From Ekhidna lutea (GTDB lineage: Bacteria > Bacteroidota > Bacteroidia > Cytophagales > Cyclobacteriaceae): a DNA stretch of 64,000 nt. The DNA lies in the NCBI RefSeq assembly GCF_900188325.1, contig NZ_FZPD01000001.1, forward strand, positions 248,001 through 312,000, in the 5' to 3' direction. A model generated the notes under the pieces. It had not been told where the DNA came from. It worked only from the letters and a program-made list of their open reading frames with translations, and did no database searches. Within the stretch, counting starts at the first letter, position 1. Each line of letters begins with the position of its first letter. Both the position numbers and the translations under genes were made by a program. Of the stretch, positions 43,684 through 53,634 are shown one piece after another.

Positions 43684-43773
43684 ATGCCTTGCGGTAAAAA
43701 AAGAAAGAGACATAAGATCTCAACTCACAAGAGAAAAAAGAGACTTAGAAAAAACAGACATAAGAAGAAGTAA
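43684..43773 (+). CDS. 29-residue Lys/Arg/His-rich protein, probably ribosome-associated
   Basis: ATG 43684 to TAA 43771-43773 encodes a 29-residue protein starting MPCGKKRKRHKISTHKRKKR and ending KNRHKKK. It is so basic that an RNA-binding role is very likely. The sequence type is conserved in Bacteroidota and resembles the COX24/AURKAIP1-like small ribosomal proteins, such as mycobacterial bS22 and mitochondrial mS38, in size and composition. It lies 23 bases before rng (RNase G), whose substrate is rRNA. The family assignment is from memory. Confidence 0.75.
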   Translation: MPCGKKRKRHKISTHKRKKRLRKNRHKKK

Positions 43774-43796
43774 TAGGCACCCATTAAACAATCGCT

Positions 43797-45347
43797 ATGA
43801 GTAATGAACTAATCATTAACTCAACTCGCGAGGGAAGTCGTATTGCTTTACTTAAGGATAAAAGGCTGGTAGAATTTCACCAGGATGGAGGAGGACAAAC
43901 CTTCAACGTTGGTGACATTTATCTTGGATCGGTTAAGAAAGTTGTTCAGGGACTGAACGCTGCTTTCATTGATTTAGGATACGAAAAAGATGCCTTTTTA
44001 CACTACTTGGATTTAGGACCACAGGTCCAATCACTTAATAAGTTTACCAAGCTGACACTGGCTAAGAAACTAAACAGCACAAGGCTGGCAGGTTTCAAAA
44101 CAGAGCCGGATATCAATAAGCTTGGAAAAATGAGTCAGGTCCTTACCAAAGGACAAAAGATTCTGGTGCAGGTAGTAAAGGAACCTATTTCTACAAAAGG
44201 TCCACGACTTTCATGCGAGTTGTCATTGGCAGGTAGATACCTGGTAATGGTGCCGTTTTCAAATACGGTAAACGTATCAAAAAAAATAACTGACGCAAAC
44301 GAACGTAAGCGTCTTCAAAGACTTATCAGCTCCATCAAGCCTGAAGGCTTTGGTGTGATTATCCGTACAGTTGCTACGGGAAAAGATGTAAAAGAGCTTG
44401 ACACAGACCTTCGCAATCTTGTAGAAAGATGGGACGAAGGAATGAAGATGCTTCCAAAAGCCAAAGTGCGGGATAAGGTTATCGGTGAAATGAACCGAGC
44501 AAACTCTATACTCCGGGATGTACTTAACGAAAGCTTTGATAGTATTCAGGTAGATGATAAAGACCTCTTTCAGGAGATTAAAACCTTCGTAAAGAATATT
44601 GCCCCGGATAAGGAAAAAATCCTGAAGCACTATACAGGAAAGGCTAAAATCTTTGAAGCTACAGGTGTTGAAAAGCAGATGAAGACCTCATTTGGTCAAT
44701 CTGTAAGTATGCTCAATGGAGGATATATCATCATTGAGCATACAGAGGCACTTCATGTGATTGATGTCAACAGCGGAAACAAATCCAACAAAGAAGACAA
44801 TCAGGAGGACACGGCACTTAAGGTAAATCTGGATGCAGCGGAAGAAATCGCGCGTCAGCTTCGGTTAAGAGATATGGGAGGAATCATTGTGGTTGATTTC
44901 ATCGATATGCGACGAATAGAGAACAAGAAAAAGCTCTACGCAAAGATGAAGGAAGCTATGAAGGATGACCGCTCAAAGCACACAATCCTTCCACTTTCAA
45001 AGTTTGGGTTGATGGAAATAACCCGTCAGCGTGTGAGACCTGAACTTTCCATTACTACAAAGGAGGTTTGCCCCACCTGTAGTGGAACAGGAAAAATTTC
45101 AGCATCTATCCAGGTGGCGGACCAGGTGGAGAATACCATTAAGTACTTCTTTGAGTCACAAAACGAGAAGAGGATCACGGTGGCTTTGCATCCATATCTG
45201 TATACCTACTTTACAGCGGGTGTTTTTTCCAGACGAGTGAAATGGTTTTTCAAATATTTTCGTTGGGTTAACATGGTCGAGGACAGTTCAAAGGCACTCA
45301 CCGAATTTGAAGTACTCAACTCACAGGGAGAGCCAATTCAAATTTAG
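43797..45347 (+). CDS. rng: Ribonuclease G/E family
   Basis: The protein has 516 residues. It is an endoribonuclease for 16S rRNA 5'-end maturation and mRNA turnover. The N-terminal S1 domain contains GDIYLGSVKKVVQGLNAAF. The catalytic region has HVIDVNSGNKS and IIVVDFIDMRR, with the catalytic Asp pair, and the zinc-link cysteines appear in CPTCSGTG. It lacks the long scaffold tail of RNase E, so RNase G is the better name. Confidence 0.94.
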   Translation: MSNELIINSTREGSRIALLKDKRLVEFHQDGGGQTFNVGDIYLGSVKKVVQGLNAAFIDLGYEKDAFLHYLDLGPQVQSLNKFTKLTLAKKLNSTRLAGFKTEPDINKLGKMSQVLTKGQKILVQVVKEPISTKGPRLSCELSLAGRYLVMVPFSNTVNVSKKITDANERKRLQRLISSIKPEGFGVIIRTVATGKDVKELDTDLRNLVERWDEGMKMLPKAKVRDKVIGEMNRANSILRDVLNESFDSIQVDDKDLFQEIKTFVKNIAPDKEKILKHYTGKAKIFEATGVEKQMKTSFGQSVSMLNGGYIIIEHTEALHVIDVNSGNKSNKEDNQEDTALKVNLDAAEEIARQLRLRDMGGIIVVDFIDMRRIENKKKLYAKMKEAMKDDRSKHTILPLSKFGLMEITRQRVRPELSITTKEVCPTCSGTGKISASIQVADQVENTIKYFFESQNEKRITVALHPYLYTYFTAGVFSRRVKWFFKYFRWVNMVEDSSKALTEFEVLNSQGEPIQI

Positions 45348-45430
45348 TGTAGTCTCACAGTTGGTGTCGATTCGACCAAAATCGTTGAGATTATCACCTA
45401 AATTGTGAACCTTTGGGTGAGAACCACTGA

Positions 45431-46591
45431 ATGAAAAGGCTTCTAATCATAACATTATTAATTGGCGCGGCAGTTTATACTGCCGACGCTCAATTACTTG
45501 AGGACTCTGATCGGAGACTCAAAACCAAGAAAGTTGAGCGAAAAGGCTTTCTGTTTTTCAGAAGCAAAAAGAAATCGAAAAACAGTGATGGCATTCCCGG
45601 TGCTGATGGAAGCAGATCTCCGAGATATTCATCCGCATCATCTCCATTTAAGCTATCCGGATCAACATCTCCACGATATTCTCCTTCAAGAGAAAGAACC
45701 AGGAGATATTCTACAAGCCCTCGATATTCCGGGGGAAGTCCATTTAAGGGACGAGATTATAAGGTGACTCCACGTTACTCCTTTGGCAACCCCTTCAGAG
45801 GAAGTCAGTTTAAAGTATCACCTCGGTACTCAGGCGGAAACCCATTTAGAAACCAAGACTATAAAGTATCACCTCGCTATTCTTTAGGGAGTCCTTTCAA
45901 AGGCAAAGATTATCGGGTTTCGCCTCGCTATTCTCCAGGCAATCCCTTCAGAGGTCAAAAATATGGTGTAAGTCCACGTTATTCTCAGGGGATGCCCTTT
46001 AGGGGCAAAGATTATCGGGTTTCGCCTCGCTACTCTCCAGGCAATCCCTTCAGAGGTCAAAAATATGGTGTAAGTCCACGGTACTCCCAAGGGATGCCTT
46101 TCAGGGGCAAAGACTATAAAGTTAGCCCCCGCTATTCAGTTGGTAGTCCTTTTAAGGGTCAGAAATACAATGTAAATCCAAGGTACTCTCCGGGAATGCC
46201 TTTCAGGGGCAAAGACTATAATGTGAAGCCGAGGTATTCAGCTGGCTCGCCATTCCGAGGGGTTGACTTTAAGGTGAACCCAAGGTATTCAGGAACAAAA
46301 ATTCGCTGGTTTGGAAACGGTAAAGAATGGAGCGAAGCACAATATTATCGTGAAACATCAATGTGGGAGGGGGATTTAAAAATAAAGCACAAACGGATTG
46401 GTGATCAGCACCCCAGTAGCAATTACCACATGGCTATGAAGTTCAGCAATCCCAAGGTTCGAAAGATGTTTAGAAAGTGGAATATTTTCTGGACGCGTAT
46501 GAACGGGAACAAGCACAACTCAAATGGGGTTAATGAACCAGTGAAAGAGCCGAAATTTGATAAAAAAGAACGTGTGATCTGGAATAACTAA
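45431..46591 (+). CDS. Secreted protein with 17-residue SPRYSxGxPFRG tandem repeats
   Basis: The protein has 386 residues. A signal peptide ends at about residue 20 (ADAQ). A basic linker (about 30-55, with many Lys) is followed by eleven 17-residue repeats of consensus SPRYSxGxPFRGxxYxV plus a partial last one, spanning about residues 95-290. Related irregular SPRYS units precede them. The C-terminal ~95 residues (FGNGKEWSEAQYYRETS to the end) are a distinct globular-looking domain. The protein is highly basic and is probably an envelope or surface structural protein. I do not know a named family. Confidence 0.75.
   Translation: MKRLLIITLLIGAAVYTADAQLLEDSDRRLKTKKVERKGFLFFRSKKKSKNSDGIPGADGSRSPRYSSASSPFKLSGSTSPRYSPSRERTRRYSTSPRYSGGSPFKGRDYKVTPRYSFGNPFRGSQFKVSPRYSGGNPFRNQDYKVSPRYSLGSPFKGKDYRVSPRYSPGNPFRGQKYGVSPRYSQGMPFRGKDYRVSPRYSPGNPFRGQKYGVSPRYSQGMPFRGKDYKVSPRYSVGSPFKGQKYNVNPRYSPGMPFRGKDYNVKPRYSAGSPFRGVDFKVNPRYSGTKIRWFGNGKEWSEAQYYRETSMWEGDLKIKHKRIGDQHPSSNYHMAMKFSNPKVRKMFRKWNIFWTRMNGNKHNSNGVNEPVKEPKFDKKERVIWNN
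45902..46105 (+). repeat. Tandem 102-base duplication inside the SPRYS repeat gene
   Basis: 45902-46003 and 46004-46105 differ at 7 of 102 positions, and all seven changes are synonymous. Each copy holds two 51-base units. Confidence 0.85.
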
Positions 46592-46616
46592 TTAGGCTTG
46601 CTTTAAGTAAATATTT

Positions 46617-46994
46617 ATGTTATCAAACTTGTTTTCAAAAACCGAGAAAGTATCTCTACCGTGGAATCATTTAAATGATGTTTCACAGCTGGAGCAACTT
46701 GATGAGATCTCAAAAGAGAAGCCTGTCGTAATTTTCAAACACAGTACCAGGTGTTCGATAAGCGCAATGGCCCTTTCGAGATTTGAAAGAGCTTATGATG
46801 GAGAAACACCATTTGAAATGTACTTTCTGGATCTGATTGCTTTTCGCGAGATTTCGAATGAGGTGGCCAGCAGGTATGGTGTTCAGCACGAATCACCTCA
46901 AACGATACTAATAAAGGATGCCAAGGCAATAGTAGATGCGTCCCACATGGGAATCAGCTATCAGGAGTTATGTGATGAAGCCAAAAAACTTTAG
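46617..46994 (+). CDS. ytxJ: Bacillithiol-system redox protein YtxJ
   Basis: The protein has 125 residues with a thioredoxin-like fold. The active-site segment is FKHSTRCSISAMA, with one cysteine rather than CxxC, which suits a monothiol bacilliredoxin-like reaction. Family members (DUF2847) are linked to bacillithiol metabolism. bshC, the cysteine-adding enzyme of bacillithiol synthesis, is encoded 9 kb away at 55.9 kb, supporting the pathway in this organism. Confidence 0.85.
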   Translation: MLSNLFSKTEKVSLPWNHLNDVSQLEQLDEISKEKPVVIFKHSTRCSISAMALSRFERAYDGETPFEMYFLDLIAFREISNEVASRYGVQHESPQTILIKDAKAIVDASHMGISYQELCDEAKKL

Positions 46995-47030
46995 GGGCTT
47001 CCGCATTATTTTTGTTATTGAATAACACAT

Positions 47031-47738
47031 ATGAAAAAACTTGGTGTACTCGCTTTAATCCTCCTGCCTCTTCTCGGAAGTGCACAGCTTTTCGAAGGAG
47101 AAGAGTTTGAGTATACCCGTGAGTGGATTTGGGGTTTCAATAAAAACACCAATGGCGGATTAATTGGCGGGGTGATGATCAGGCATAGCCGCAAAAAAGC
47201 GGATGATGTGTATCACACCTTTGGACTGGAGCTCTCCAACGTAAAACACCCTAGCGAGTCTCGGTATATCGGATTGAGCGGAGCAGGGTTTATATATGGA
47301 AAATCAAACTACCTGTATGCTATCCGTACCACATATGGCTTGGAAAAGCTGATGTATAGAAAAGCAAATCAGCAAGGTGTCCAAATTAGTTTCGCTGGGG
47401 CTGCTGGTCCTACATTTGGTTTAGTAACGCCCTATTATGTGCTAAGTGCCGATCAGCAATATGACCAGTTCAGCTTAATCAAACATCCATCTCCACAAAG
47501 TATTGCCGGGCCCGGAAAGATATTTCAGGGCTTAAACGAATCTGATTTTGCTCCCGGTCTGAACGCCAAAGGATCCGTATTTTTTGAATTTGGAACCTAC
47601 CGTAGTAATGTAGCTGGCGTTGAGGTAGGAGTGCTAGCGGAAGCTTTCACAAAAGAAATTGTACTGGTGCCAAGCCAGCCGAACAAAACAGTGTTTACTT
47701 CTGTTTTCTTCACACTATTCTGGGGGACCCGAAAATAA
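47031..47738 (+). CDS. Envelope protein of unknown function
   Basis: The protein has 235 residues with a signal peptide ending at about residue 18 (GSAQ). The mature part is rich in aromatic and Gly residues in alternating strands (GLIGGVMIRHS, FTSVFFTLFWG at the C-terminus), suggesting a small outer-membrane beta-barrel. The final aromatic residues fit an outer-membrane insertion signal. It lies 55 bases upstream of lipA. No domain is recognised. Confidence 0.65.
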   Translation: MKKLGVLALILLPLLGSAQLFEGEEFEYTREWIWGFNKNTNGGLIGGVMIRHSRKKADDVYHTFGLELSNVKHPSESRYIGLSGAGFIYGKSNYLYAIRTTYGLEKLMYRKANQQGVQISFAGAAGPTFGLVTPYYVLSADQQYDQFSLIKHPSPQSIAGPGKIFQGLNESDFAPGLNAKGSVFFEFGTYRSNVAGVEVGVLAEAFTKEIVLVPSQPNKTVFTSVFFTLFWGTRK

Positions 47739-47793
47739 CGGGATTCTATCCATCCTGAATTAGATTTGCATTCATAATTCTGAATTGAAGCGT

Positions 47794-48675
47794 ATGATTG
47801 ATTTACCTGTAGTAGAAAAGCCAGAGCGAAAAAAGAAACCGGATTGGTTAAGAGTGAAGTTGCCGGTGGGCGAAAACTATGCGAAGGTTCGTAAGCTTGT
47901 AGATCAGCATAAGCTTCACACCATTTGTGAAAGCGGGAACTGCCCGAATATGGGGGAATGCTGGGGAGAAGGCACTGCTACATTTATGATCCTGGGAAAT
48001 GTATGTACCCGTAGCTGTACATTTTGTGCAGTAGCAACAGGCAGGCCTCCGGAGTATGACGAAGAAGAACCGAAACGTGTTGCTGAGGCGATTAAGTTGA
48101 TGGGTGTAAAACATGCTGTACTCACCTCAGTGAACCGCGATGAACTAAAGGACAGAGGAGCTGAGATTTGGTATCAGACAGTGGTGGAAACAAAGAAAGC
48201 CTCCCCGGAGACAACTATAGAAACCTTGATTCCGGATGTAAAAGGCAACTGGGATGCATTATATCGAATGATTGAGGCAGGGCAGGAAGTAGTTTCTCAC
48301 AACATGGAAACGGTAGAAGAACTCTATCGTAGAGTAAGGCCTCAGGCTAAATACTACAGAAGTCTGGAGCAAATAAAACTGACATACGAAGCTGGAAAGC
48401 GAACTAAGTCGGGGATTATGTTGGGGTTAGGAGAAACAGACGATCAGGTTTACAAAGCAATGGACGACCTGGTAGAACATGGGCTACACATTCTAACGCT
48501 GGGTCAATACCTTCAACCAACCAAAAGGCATATTGAAGTTGCAGAATTTGTACACCCTGACAAGTTTGATCACTTCCGTGAAGAAGGATTGAAAAGAGGA
48601 CTCAAGTATGTTGAGTCAGGTCCGTTGGTAAGATCCTCATATCATGCGGAAAGGCATGTGAATGTTCCGATTTAA
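47794..48675 (+). CDS. lipA: Lipoyl synthase LipA
   Basis: The ATG at 47794 gives 293 residues; a TTG nine bases upstream is a weaker start. It is a radical-SAM enzyme inserting two sulfurs into octanoyl groups. The auxiliary cluster motif is [13 protein letters not shown], the radical-SAM motif CTRSCTFC, and the C-terminal VRSSYHAE contributes the serine ligand. It works with LipB (25.8 kb) and supplies lipoate to PDH. It overlaps the end of the convergent ABC transporter gene by 4 bases. Confidence 0.97.
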   Translation: MIDLPVVEKPERKKKPDWLRVKLPVGENYAKVRKLVDQHKLHTICESGNCPNMGECWGEGTATFMILGNVCTRSCTFCAVATGRPPEYDEEEPKRVAEAIKLMGVKHAVLTSVNRDELKDRGAEIWYQTVVETKKASPETTIETLIPDVKGNWDALYRMIEAGQEVVSHNMETVEELYRRVRPQAKYYRSLEQIKLTYEAGKRTKSGIMLGLGETDDQVYKAMDDLVEHGLHILTLGQYLQPTKRHIEVAEFVHPDKFDHFREEGLKRGLKYVESGPLVRSSYHAERHVNVPI

Positions 48676-51668
48676 GCTTTTCCTGTTTTTAAAACTTTCC
48701 TCAGCCAATCATAATAGACCGCTATAAATAGCACGATCGTCATAATCCAGATAATGATGACGTTAAAGATCTTTGTGTCTATATACTGCCCAGCAAAGTA
48801 TTTTTCCGGGTAGTAGAAGTTTGTTCTAAAGTCCAGTGCATTATCCGGATGCTCATTTTTTGCATAAACAGGATAAATCTTTTGAACCAACTCATTTCCA
48901 GATGTCACCACCCTACGTTTGGTCTGAATGTTTTTTGCCATTAAGCTGATACGTTCGTTTTCGTAGGTATCCCGTAGTGCATAAAATGCTGCTTCCTGTT
49001 CTGAGGTAGCTGTTTGATCTTCGATCATTTTGTCGAGCCGATCTTTAGCTTTCTTCCTCCGTGTGTTGTAAACCGATTGAATAGCGGTCAGGAACTCAGT
49101 GGTTTCATCATATACCTGTTGGTTTAACCCTTCTGGAGTGATTTGATCGACTACCGGCAACTTATCCTCTCCGAAAATGCCGAGCTGCCTTCGAACCTCA
49201 TTCTGAATAAGAGCCAGGGACTTATCCCGACCGTTGAATTCCTTCTTTGTAAAACAATAATCTAACTGCTCCTGAAGCTGCTTGGTATAATAAATGGCCT
49301 TATAAGTATTAATCGCAACTTCTCTTTCAATGGGATATATGTTTTTGTTAGACGGGTTGTCCCGAAACTGCGTCACGGCAATCGCTTCATATGCCCAGCG
49401 AGATGCCATCATTTCTCCGATCCACGGAACCTTTTCCTTATTCGCAAAGGATGAATTTAGCTTATCAAAATCAACAACAACACCGCTAAGGATGAGCTGA
49501 GGGATGATAAGAAGAGGGATTAGTATGTAGACCGTGATCACCGAGTTGAATCCAGCTGAAATGTTCAGTCCGAGAATATTGGCGAAGCATGAAACCGAAA
49601 ACAATATGATCCAATACCATAGCGTCATCCCATGGATTTCCAATATCAAAGACCCAACCAGCACAAATAGTAATGTTTGAACCGCTGACAGGCTGAAAAG
49701 GATAAATGTCTTGGAAGACAGGTAGCTCATTTTGCTGAGGTGAAGGAATGCCTCACGCTTCAGTATTTTCCTGTCTTTAATGATTTCCTCTGCGCTTACC
49801 GTGAGTCCCATAAACAAGGCCACTATGATACTCATAAAGAAGAAAACAGGGATGTTTTCATTCTTGTAAAAAGTGTATTCAGCTCCGAGCGGAGCGTACT
49901 TTGTGATCAATGCCAAGAGCAGGGCTAGCGCCGGAGCTTCCAACAGGTTAATTAACACATACTGGCGATTGCTGATCTTAGCCAACACATCACGTTCCAG
50001 AAATATTCTGGCTTGTTTAATCTTGTTTGGAAGGTCAAGTGATCTTTCCGGTTTGCTTTGAACCTCATTAGCAGTCTCAATTTCAATGTTGCTTTGAAAC
50101 TGCTCATGCCACTGTTCTGGAGAATATTTTCGTTTACTTGTAAATCGGCCGTATTCATCTACCACCTTCATCTCGATGATATTGAATATCTGCTCAGGGT
50201 TCACATTTCCACATTCAATACAGGCACTCTGATCTTTATCGATCATTTCTACAATGTTCTTGAAGTAGGTGACAGCCTTCACAGGGTTGCCGTAGTAAAT
50301 CTGGTGACCTCCTGTGTCCAGGATCAAGAGCCGGTCAAACATCTTAAAGATTTCAGACGAAGGCTGATGAATTACGACAAAGATCATCTTGCCTCTAAGG
50401 GATAATTCCTTGAGCAAATCCATGATGTTTTCTGAATCCCTTGAAGACAGCCCGCTTGTTGGCTCATCCACAAAAAGCACAGAGGGCTCCCGTAACAACT
50501 CAAGCCCGATGTTTAGTCGTTTTCTTTGACCTCCACTTATGGTTTTTTGAAGTGGGTTACCCACTTTCAGATCTTTTGCTTCGGTAAGTCCCAATGAATC
50601 TAATGTCCTAGCAACCAACTCATTCAACTCTTCTTTTGACGCATTGTCAAAGCAGAGCTTAGCAGCATAAAACAGGTTTTGTGAGACGCTCAGGTCTTCA
50701 ATGAGGAGGTCATCTTGTGGTACATTCCCTATAATCCCTTCTACATCTTTGGGATTTTTGTAGATATCAATCCCATTGATTCGAACTGATCCTTTGTAGG
50801 GTTTCGATGTTCCGTTAAGCACATTGAAAAGGGTGGACTTACCAGCCCCACTACCACCCATGATGGCAAACAGTTTTCCTGTAGGCTCGGAGATATTGAT
50901 ATCAACCAGTCCCATGTTTCCTTTAGGAAACTTGTAAGAAATGTTTTCTGCGACAAATGAAACATCAGTCTCACTTACCTCATCTCTGAAGATGCCGATA
51001 ACATCGCTGTAGTATAATCGCTCGGTTTTTTTGCCTTTGATGGCACTCCCGGTAGAAAAGACCTTGATCTTATTGGGTGAAACCATCAGCCCGTTTAGTT
51101 GAAGGATATCACCTCCATAATATTTAAAAAAGCAGGTTTCAATTTTGGGGAGTTTGAAGAAGGCTATGTGTCCCTTTAGGTTTTCAAGAAGAACCTGCCG
51201 TGGACGATCAGGTTCGTCAGCCCCGGAAACAACTACTGAATAGAGTTCAGAATATTCATCAGGATTCCGGTTCACCACAAAATGCTTGATGGCATCTACA
51301 GTCTCATCATCAAACTTAAATCGACGACCAATTAAATGAAGTAGCTCTTCTTCTCGCTCTGTGATTTTTTCATCTGCTATGATCAACTCCATGAGCCTGA
51401 CCATTACGACCAGCTTTTGCTGTTGTGTTAGCTCATTATTGATATTGGTGGTGATTTCCTCAATCTGGTGGTGATCGTCTTTACCACCAGTCTCAATTTC
51501 ATTAACGTATTCATCAAGTATTTGTAGGTAGTGCTTGGTGTCGTCACGGCTGACATTTTCATATAGAAAATCCCGAACACTTTCTTTTTCACTATCATCC
51601 ACTTCTCCCTCCTCTTTGGCTACAATCACCAGGAGGCGGATAATGGCTTTCAGCAATTCTTCACTCAT
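48672..51668 (-). CDS. TerB-domain / ABCG-type ABC transporter fusion
   Basis: The protein has 998 residues. An N-terminal TerB-like helical domain (about 1-150) comes first. A short beta-rich stretch leads to an ABC ATPase (Walker [10 protein letters not shown] about 277-285, signature [12 protein letters not shown], Walker [13 protein letters not shown]). The first transmembrane helix follows near 600 and about six helices make an ABC2 membrane domain. A roughly 200-residue periplasmic, largely helical segment separates the penultimate and last helices. The protein is a half-transporter of the ABCG type; the substrate is unknown. TerB-ABC fusions of this type are, as far as I know, poorly described. 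Confidence 0.8.
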   Translation of the reverse strand: MSEELLKAIIRLLVIVAKEEGEVDDSEKESVRDFLYENVSRDDTKHYLQILDEYVNEIETGGKDDHHQIEEITTNINNELTQQQKLVVMVRLMELIIADEKITEREEELLHLIGRRFKFDDETVDAIKHFVVNRNPDEYSELYSVVVSGADEPDRPRQVLLENLKGHIAFFKLPKIETCFFKYYGGDILQLNGLMVSPNKIKVFSTGSAIKGKKTERLYYSDVIGIFRDEVSETDVSFVAENISYKFPKGNMGLVDINISEPTGKLFAIMGGSGAGKSTLFNVLNGTSKPYKGSVRINGIDIYKNPKDVEGIIGNVPQDDLLIEDLSVSQNLFYAAKLCFDNASKEELNELVARTLDSLGLTEAKDLKVGNPLQKTISGGQRKRLNIGLELLREPSVLFVDEPTSGLSSRDSENIMDLLKELSLRGKMIFVVIHQPSSEIFKMFDRLLILDTGGHQIYYGNPVKAVTYFKNIVEMIDKDQSACIECGNVNPEQIFNIIEMKVVDEYGRFTSKRKYSPEQWHEQFQSNIEIETANEVQSKPERSLDLPNKIKQARIFLERDVLAKISNRQYVLINLLEAPALALLLALITKYAPLGAEYTFYKNENIPVFFFMSIIVALFMGLTVSAEEIIKDRKILKREAFLHLSKMSYLSSKTFILFSLSAVQTLLFVLVGSLILEIHGMTLWYWIILFSVSCFANILGLNISAGFNSVITVYILIPLLIIPQLILSGVVVDFDKLNSSFANKEKVPWIGEMMASRWAYEAIAVTQFRDNPSNKNIYPIEREVAINTYKAIYYTKQLQEQLDYCFTKKEFNGRDKSLALIQNEVRRQLGIFGEDKLPVVDQITPEGLNQQVYDETTEFLTAIQSVYNTRRKKAKDRLDKMIEDQTATSEQEAAFYALRDTYENERISLMAKNIQTKRRVVTSGNELVQKIYPVYAKNEHPDNALDFRTNFYYPEKYFAGQYIDTKIFNVIIIWIMTIVLFIAVYYDWLRKVLKTGKA

Positions 51669-51734
51669 TTTGCGGTTAGTTAGGTTAGTAGGTGGTGCTA
51701 AAGTTAGGACATAATCCTATCTATAATCAAAAAA

Positions 51735-51759
51735 AGCCGTCAGCGATAAACCAACGGCT
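51735..51759 (-). terminator. Terminator of the 51782-52684 lipoprotein gene
   Basis: AGCCGT (51735-51740) pairs with ACGGCT (51754-51759). Read leftward it is followed by a T-run of about six. It also separates the transcript from the ABC transporter gene. Confidence 0.75.
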
Positions 51760-51781
51760 GTAAAGTTTTTTAAACTCGATT

Positions 51782-52684
51782 TTATTCTACAATTGAAGCA
51801 CGGATTCGGCCAACTTCTGCTGCCAAATTATCCAGGGTGCTTGGTTTAAGCACAAATCCACCGGTATTCTCAGCAATCTGCTTTTCAACTTCTGCCAGCT
51901 CTCCATCATAGATAGCTTTTACTTTTTCAAGCTCAGCTTTCATTTTATTTACCTCTTCAGACTCTGGCACGTCGTTCATTACGTCCATTAGGTCATTTAG
52001 GGAAACCTTTTGGTCAATGACAATTTTTACCAATGGCTCAAGGATCAATGTTCTTGATTCTTCAGGCAGATCATCAGGATAGTTATTAACGATGGTAGTT
52101 GAGATATATACTCCCTCTATCCAGCTTCCTGCAAGTAATAATGCTGCACTGTTTAGCTCATCAAGTTCGCTCAGGCGCTCACCAGACTTTTGCATCACTT
52201 CATTGATTACTGTAGCAAGAGAGTCTTTATTCTCCATGTTTGATTCAAAGCGGGAAATCATTCCGTAATCAATTGCTTCAGCTACACCTACTGGAGCCGC
52301 CAGCTTTTGGCATTGACCCATGTATTCCAACGCCAGTTCAGATTTTTCATACGAAGAGAGATACCCGATATCTGTTGCATAAACACCAAGGTTTAATGCA
52401 GCTTTCGCTTCATCATTTTGATAAGATTCTACTTTATCAATAGCGTTGATAATGCTTTGATCAAATTCAGCACCGGCATTCATCAATAAATATGGCACCT
52501 CTGATGGAGGTGGTAGATCTTTCAAAACTTTTGCCACATCAGCAGCTACTTGCTCTTTAGCTGCGTCGAACTCAGATGAAGCATCTGATGAAGACTCCTC
52601 TTTGCTGCTCCCGCCTCCGCAAGATGATACAAGCACAGCTATTGCCAATGCCATAGAGGATAGTTTTAGTTGATTGAATTTCAT
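51782..52684 (-). CDS. Hypothetical helical lipoprotein
   Basis: The protein has 300 residues. The lipobox VSSC ends the signal peptide and is followed by a Gly/Ser/Glu linker (GGGSSKEESSSD). The rest is mainly helical and acidic, with no recognised domain. The start (ATG at 52684) fits the signal peptide. It is the last gene of the rimO-bshC-bestrophin run, just before the terminator. The function is unknown. Confidence 0.65.
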   Translation of the reverse strand: MKFNQLKLSSMALAIAVLVSSCGGGSSKEESSSDASSEFDAAKEQVAADVAKVLKDLPPPSEVPYLLMNAGAEFDQSIINAIDKVESYQNDEAKAALNLGVYATDIGYLSSYEKSELALEYMGQCQKLAAPVGVAEAIDYGMISRFESNMENKDSLATVINEVMQKSGERLSELDELNSAALLLAGSWIEGVYISTTIVNNYPDDLPEESRTLILEPLVKIVIDQKVSLNDLMDVMNDVPESEEVNKMKAELEKVKAIYDGELAEVEKQIAENTGGFVLKPSTLDNLAAEVGRIRASIVE

Positions 52685-52719
52685 AATATCAGGTTTTATT
52701 AGCGATTTAGATTGCCAAG

Positions 52720-53595
52720 TTAGTTATTGTTGAAAATTTCTATGATGTTCTTTTTGATCTTTACGCAAAGCTCATCGAGCGGAAGATCATTTATGTCTCT
52801 GCCAAATGGATCTTCTATTTCCTCAGATATCAACTCTACACTCATCAAAAAGTAAAAGGCGACCACTACCAAAATGATAGACCAGTACCCAAACTCACCA
52901 ATGAAAGTCATTGGTAGTGTTATACAATAGATGAAAAGGAATTTCTTAATGAACATGCTATATGAGTAAGGAATCGGTGTAGACTTGATTCGCTCACAAG
53001 CTCCAATGATGTCTGTAAAGCCTTTGATCTCCTTATCCAATATGAAAAGCTTATCGGCAGTAATCAAACCTCTTTTGTTCATATCCATGACACGCTCCAT
53101 TAAAATCTTGTTAATGATATTAGGCCTGTGCGTGCTACTAATTATTCGGTCTTTGCACTTCTCATCGTAAAAGTCCATTTCACCCACCATTCTACTATTA
53201 CGTAGGTGGTGTTTCATAGCAAAAGTGACATTTGGGATCATTTTCTTGAAGAAGAGTCTGTCTTCCTTGGCGTCTTCTGGCACAAAAGTGGAAATCTTGA
53301 TTGCTAGTTGTCGGCAATCATTCACTAGCTGCCCCCATAGTTTACGACCTTCCCACCATCTGTCATAGGCGGTATTGGTTCGTAGCACCAGAAATAGACC
53401 AAGAATTACCCCTAAAATGGAGTGAAAAGCCTTAGTGTCTACAATGACAATATGCAGAACATCAATGAATAAAAAACAAAGCACAGTGGTCAGCACTCCA
53501 GCGAACATGATCAAAGGGAACAATGCTCGTATGACGTATCTACTGTATACGTCAAAGATGAGTGAAAACCACGATTTTGGGTTGTATTGGATCAT
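52720..53595 (-). CDS. Bestrophin-family ion channel
   Basis: The protein has 291 residues. The N-terminus has two membrane helices (about 24-50 and 58-75). The segment GLFLVLRTNTAYDRWWEGRKLWG is split at the helix boundary and is the bestrophin signature. The C-terminal half has two more helices and acidic residues (ELISEEIEDPFGRD) characteristic of the UPF0187/bestrophin fold. Bacterial bestrophins can conduct cations or anions. It sits between the GH3 and lipoprotein genes in a leftward run. Confidence 0.85.
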   Translation of the reverse strand: MIQYNPKSWFSLIFDVYSRYVIRALFPLIMFAGVLTTVLCFLFIDVLHIVIVDTKAFHSILGVILGLFLVLRTNTAYDRWWEGRKLWGQLVNDCRQLAIKISTFVPEDAKEDRLFFKKMIPNVTFAMKHHLRNSRMVGEMDFYDEKCKDRIISSTHRPNIINKILMERVMDMNKRGLITADKLFILDKEIKGFTDIIGACERIKSTPIPYSYSMFIKKFLFIYCITLPMTFIGEFGYWSIILVVVAFYFLMSVELISEEIEDPFGRDINDLPLDELCVKIKKNIIEIFNNN

Positions 53596-53634
53596 GGATT
53601 GGTGAAGATAGTAAAATCAGTTTTTATTCGGAAT

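Noticed and set aside
45902-46105. CRISPR-like spacing of repeats
   Set aside because: The repeats are contiguous 51-base units in frame and encode protein repeats, with no unique spacers.
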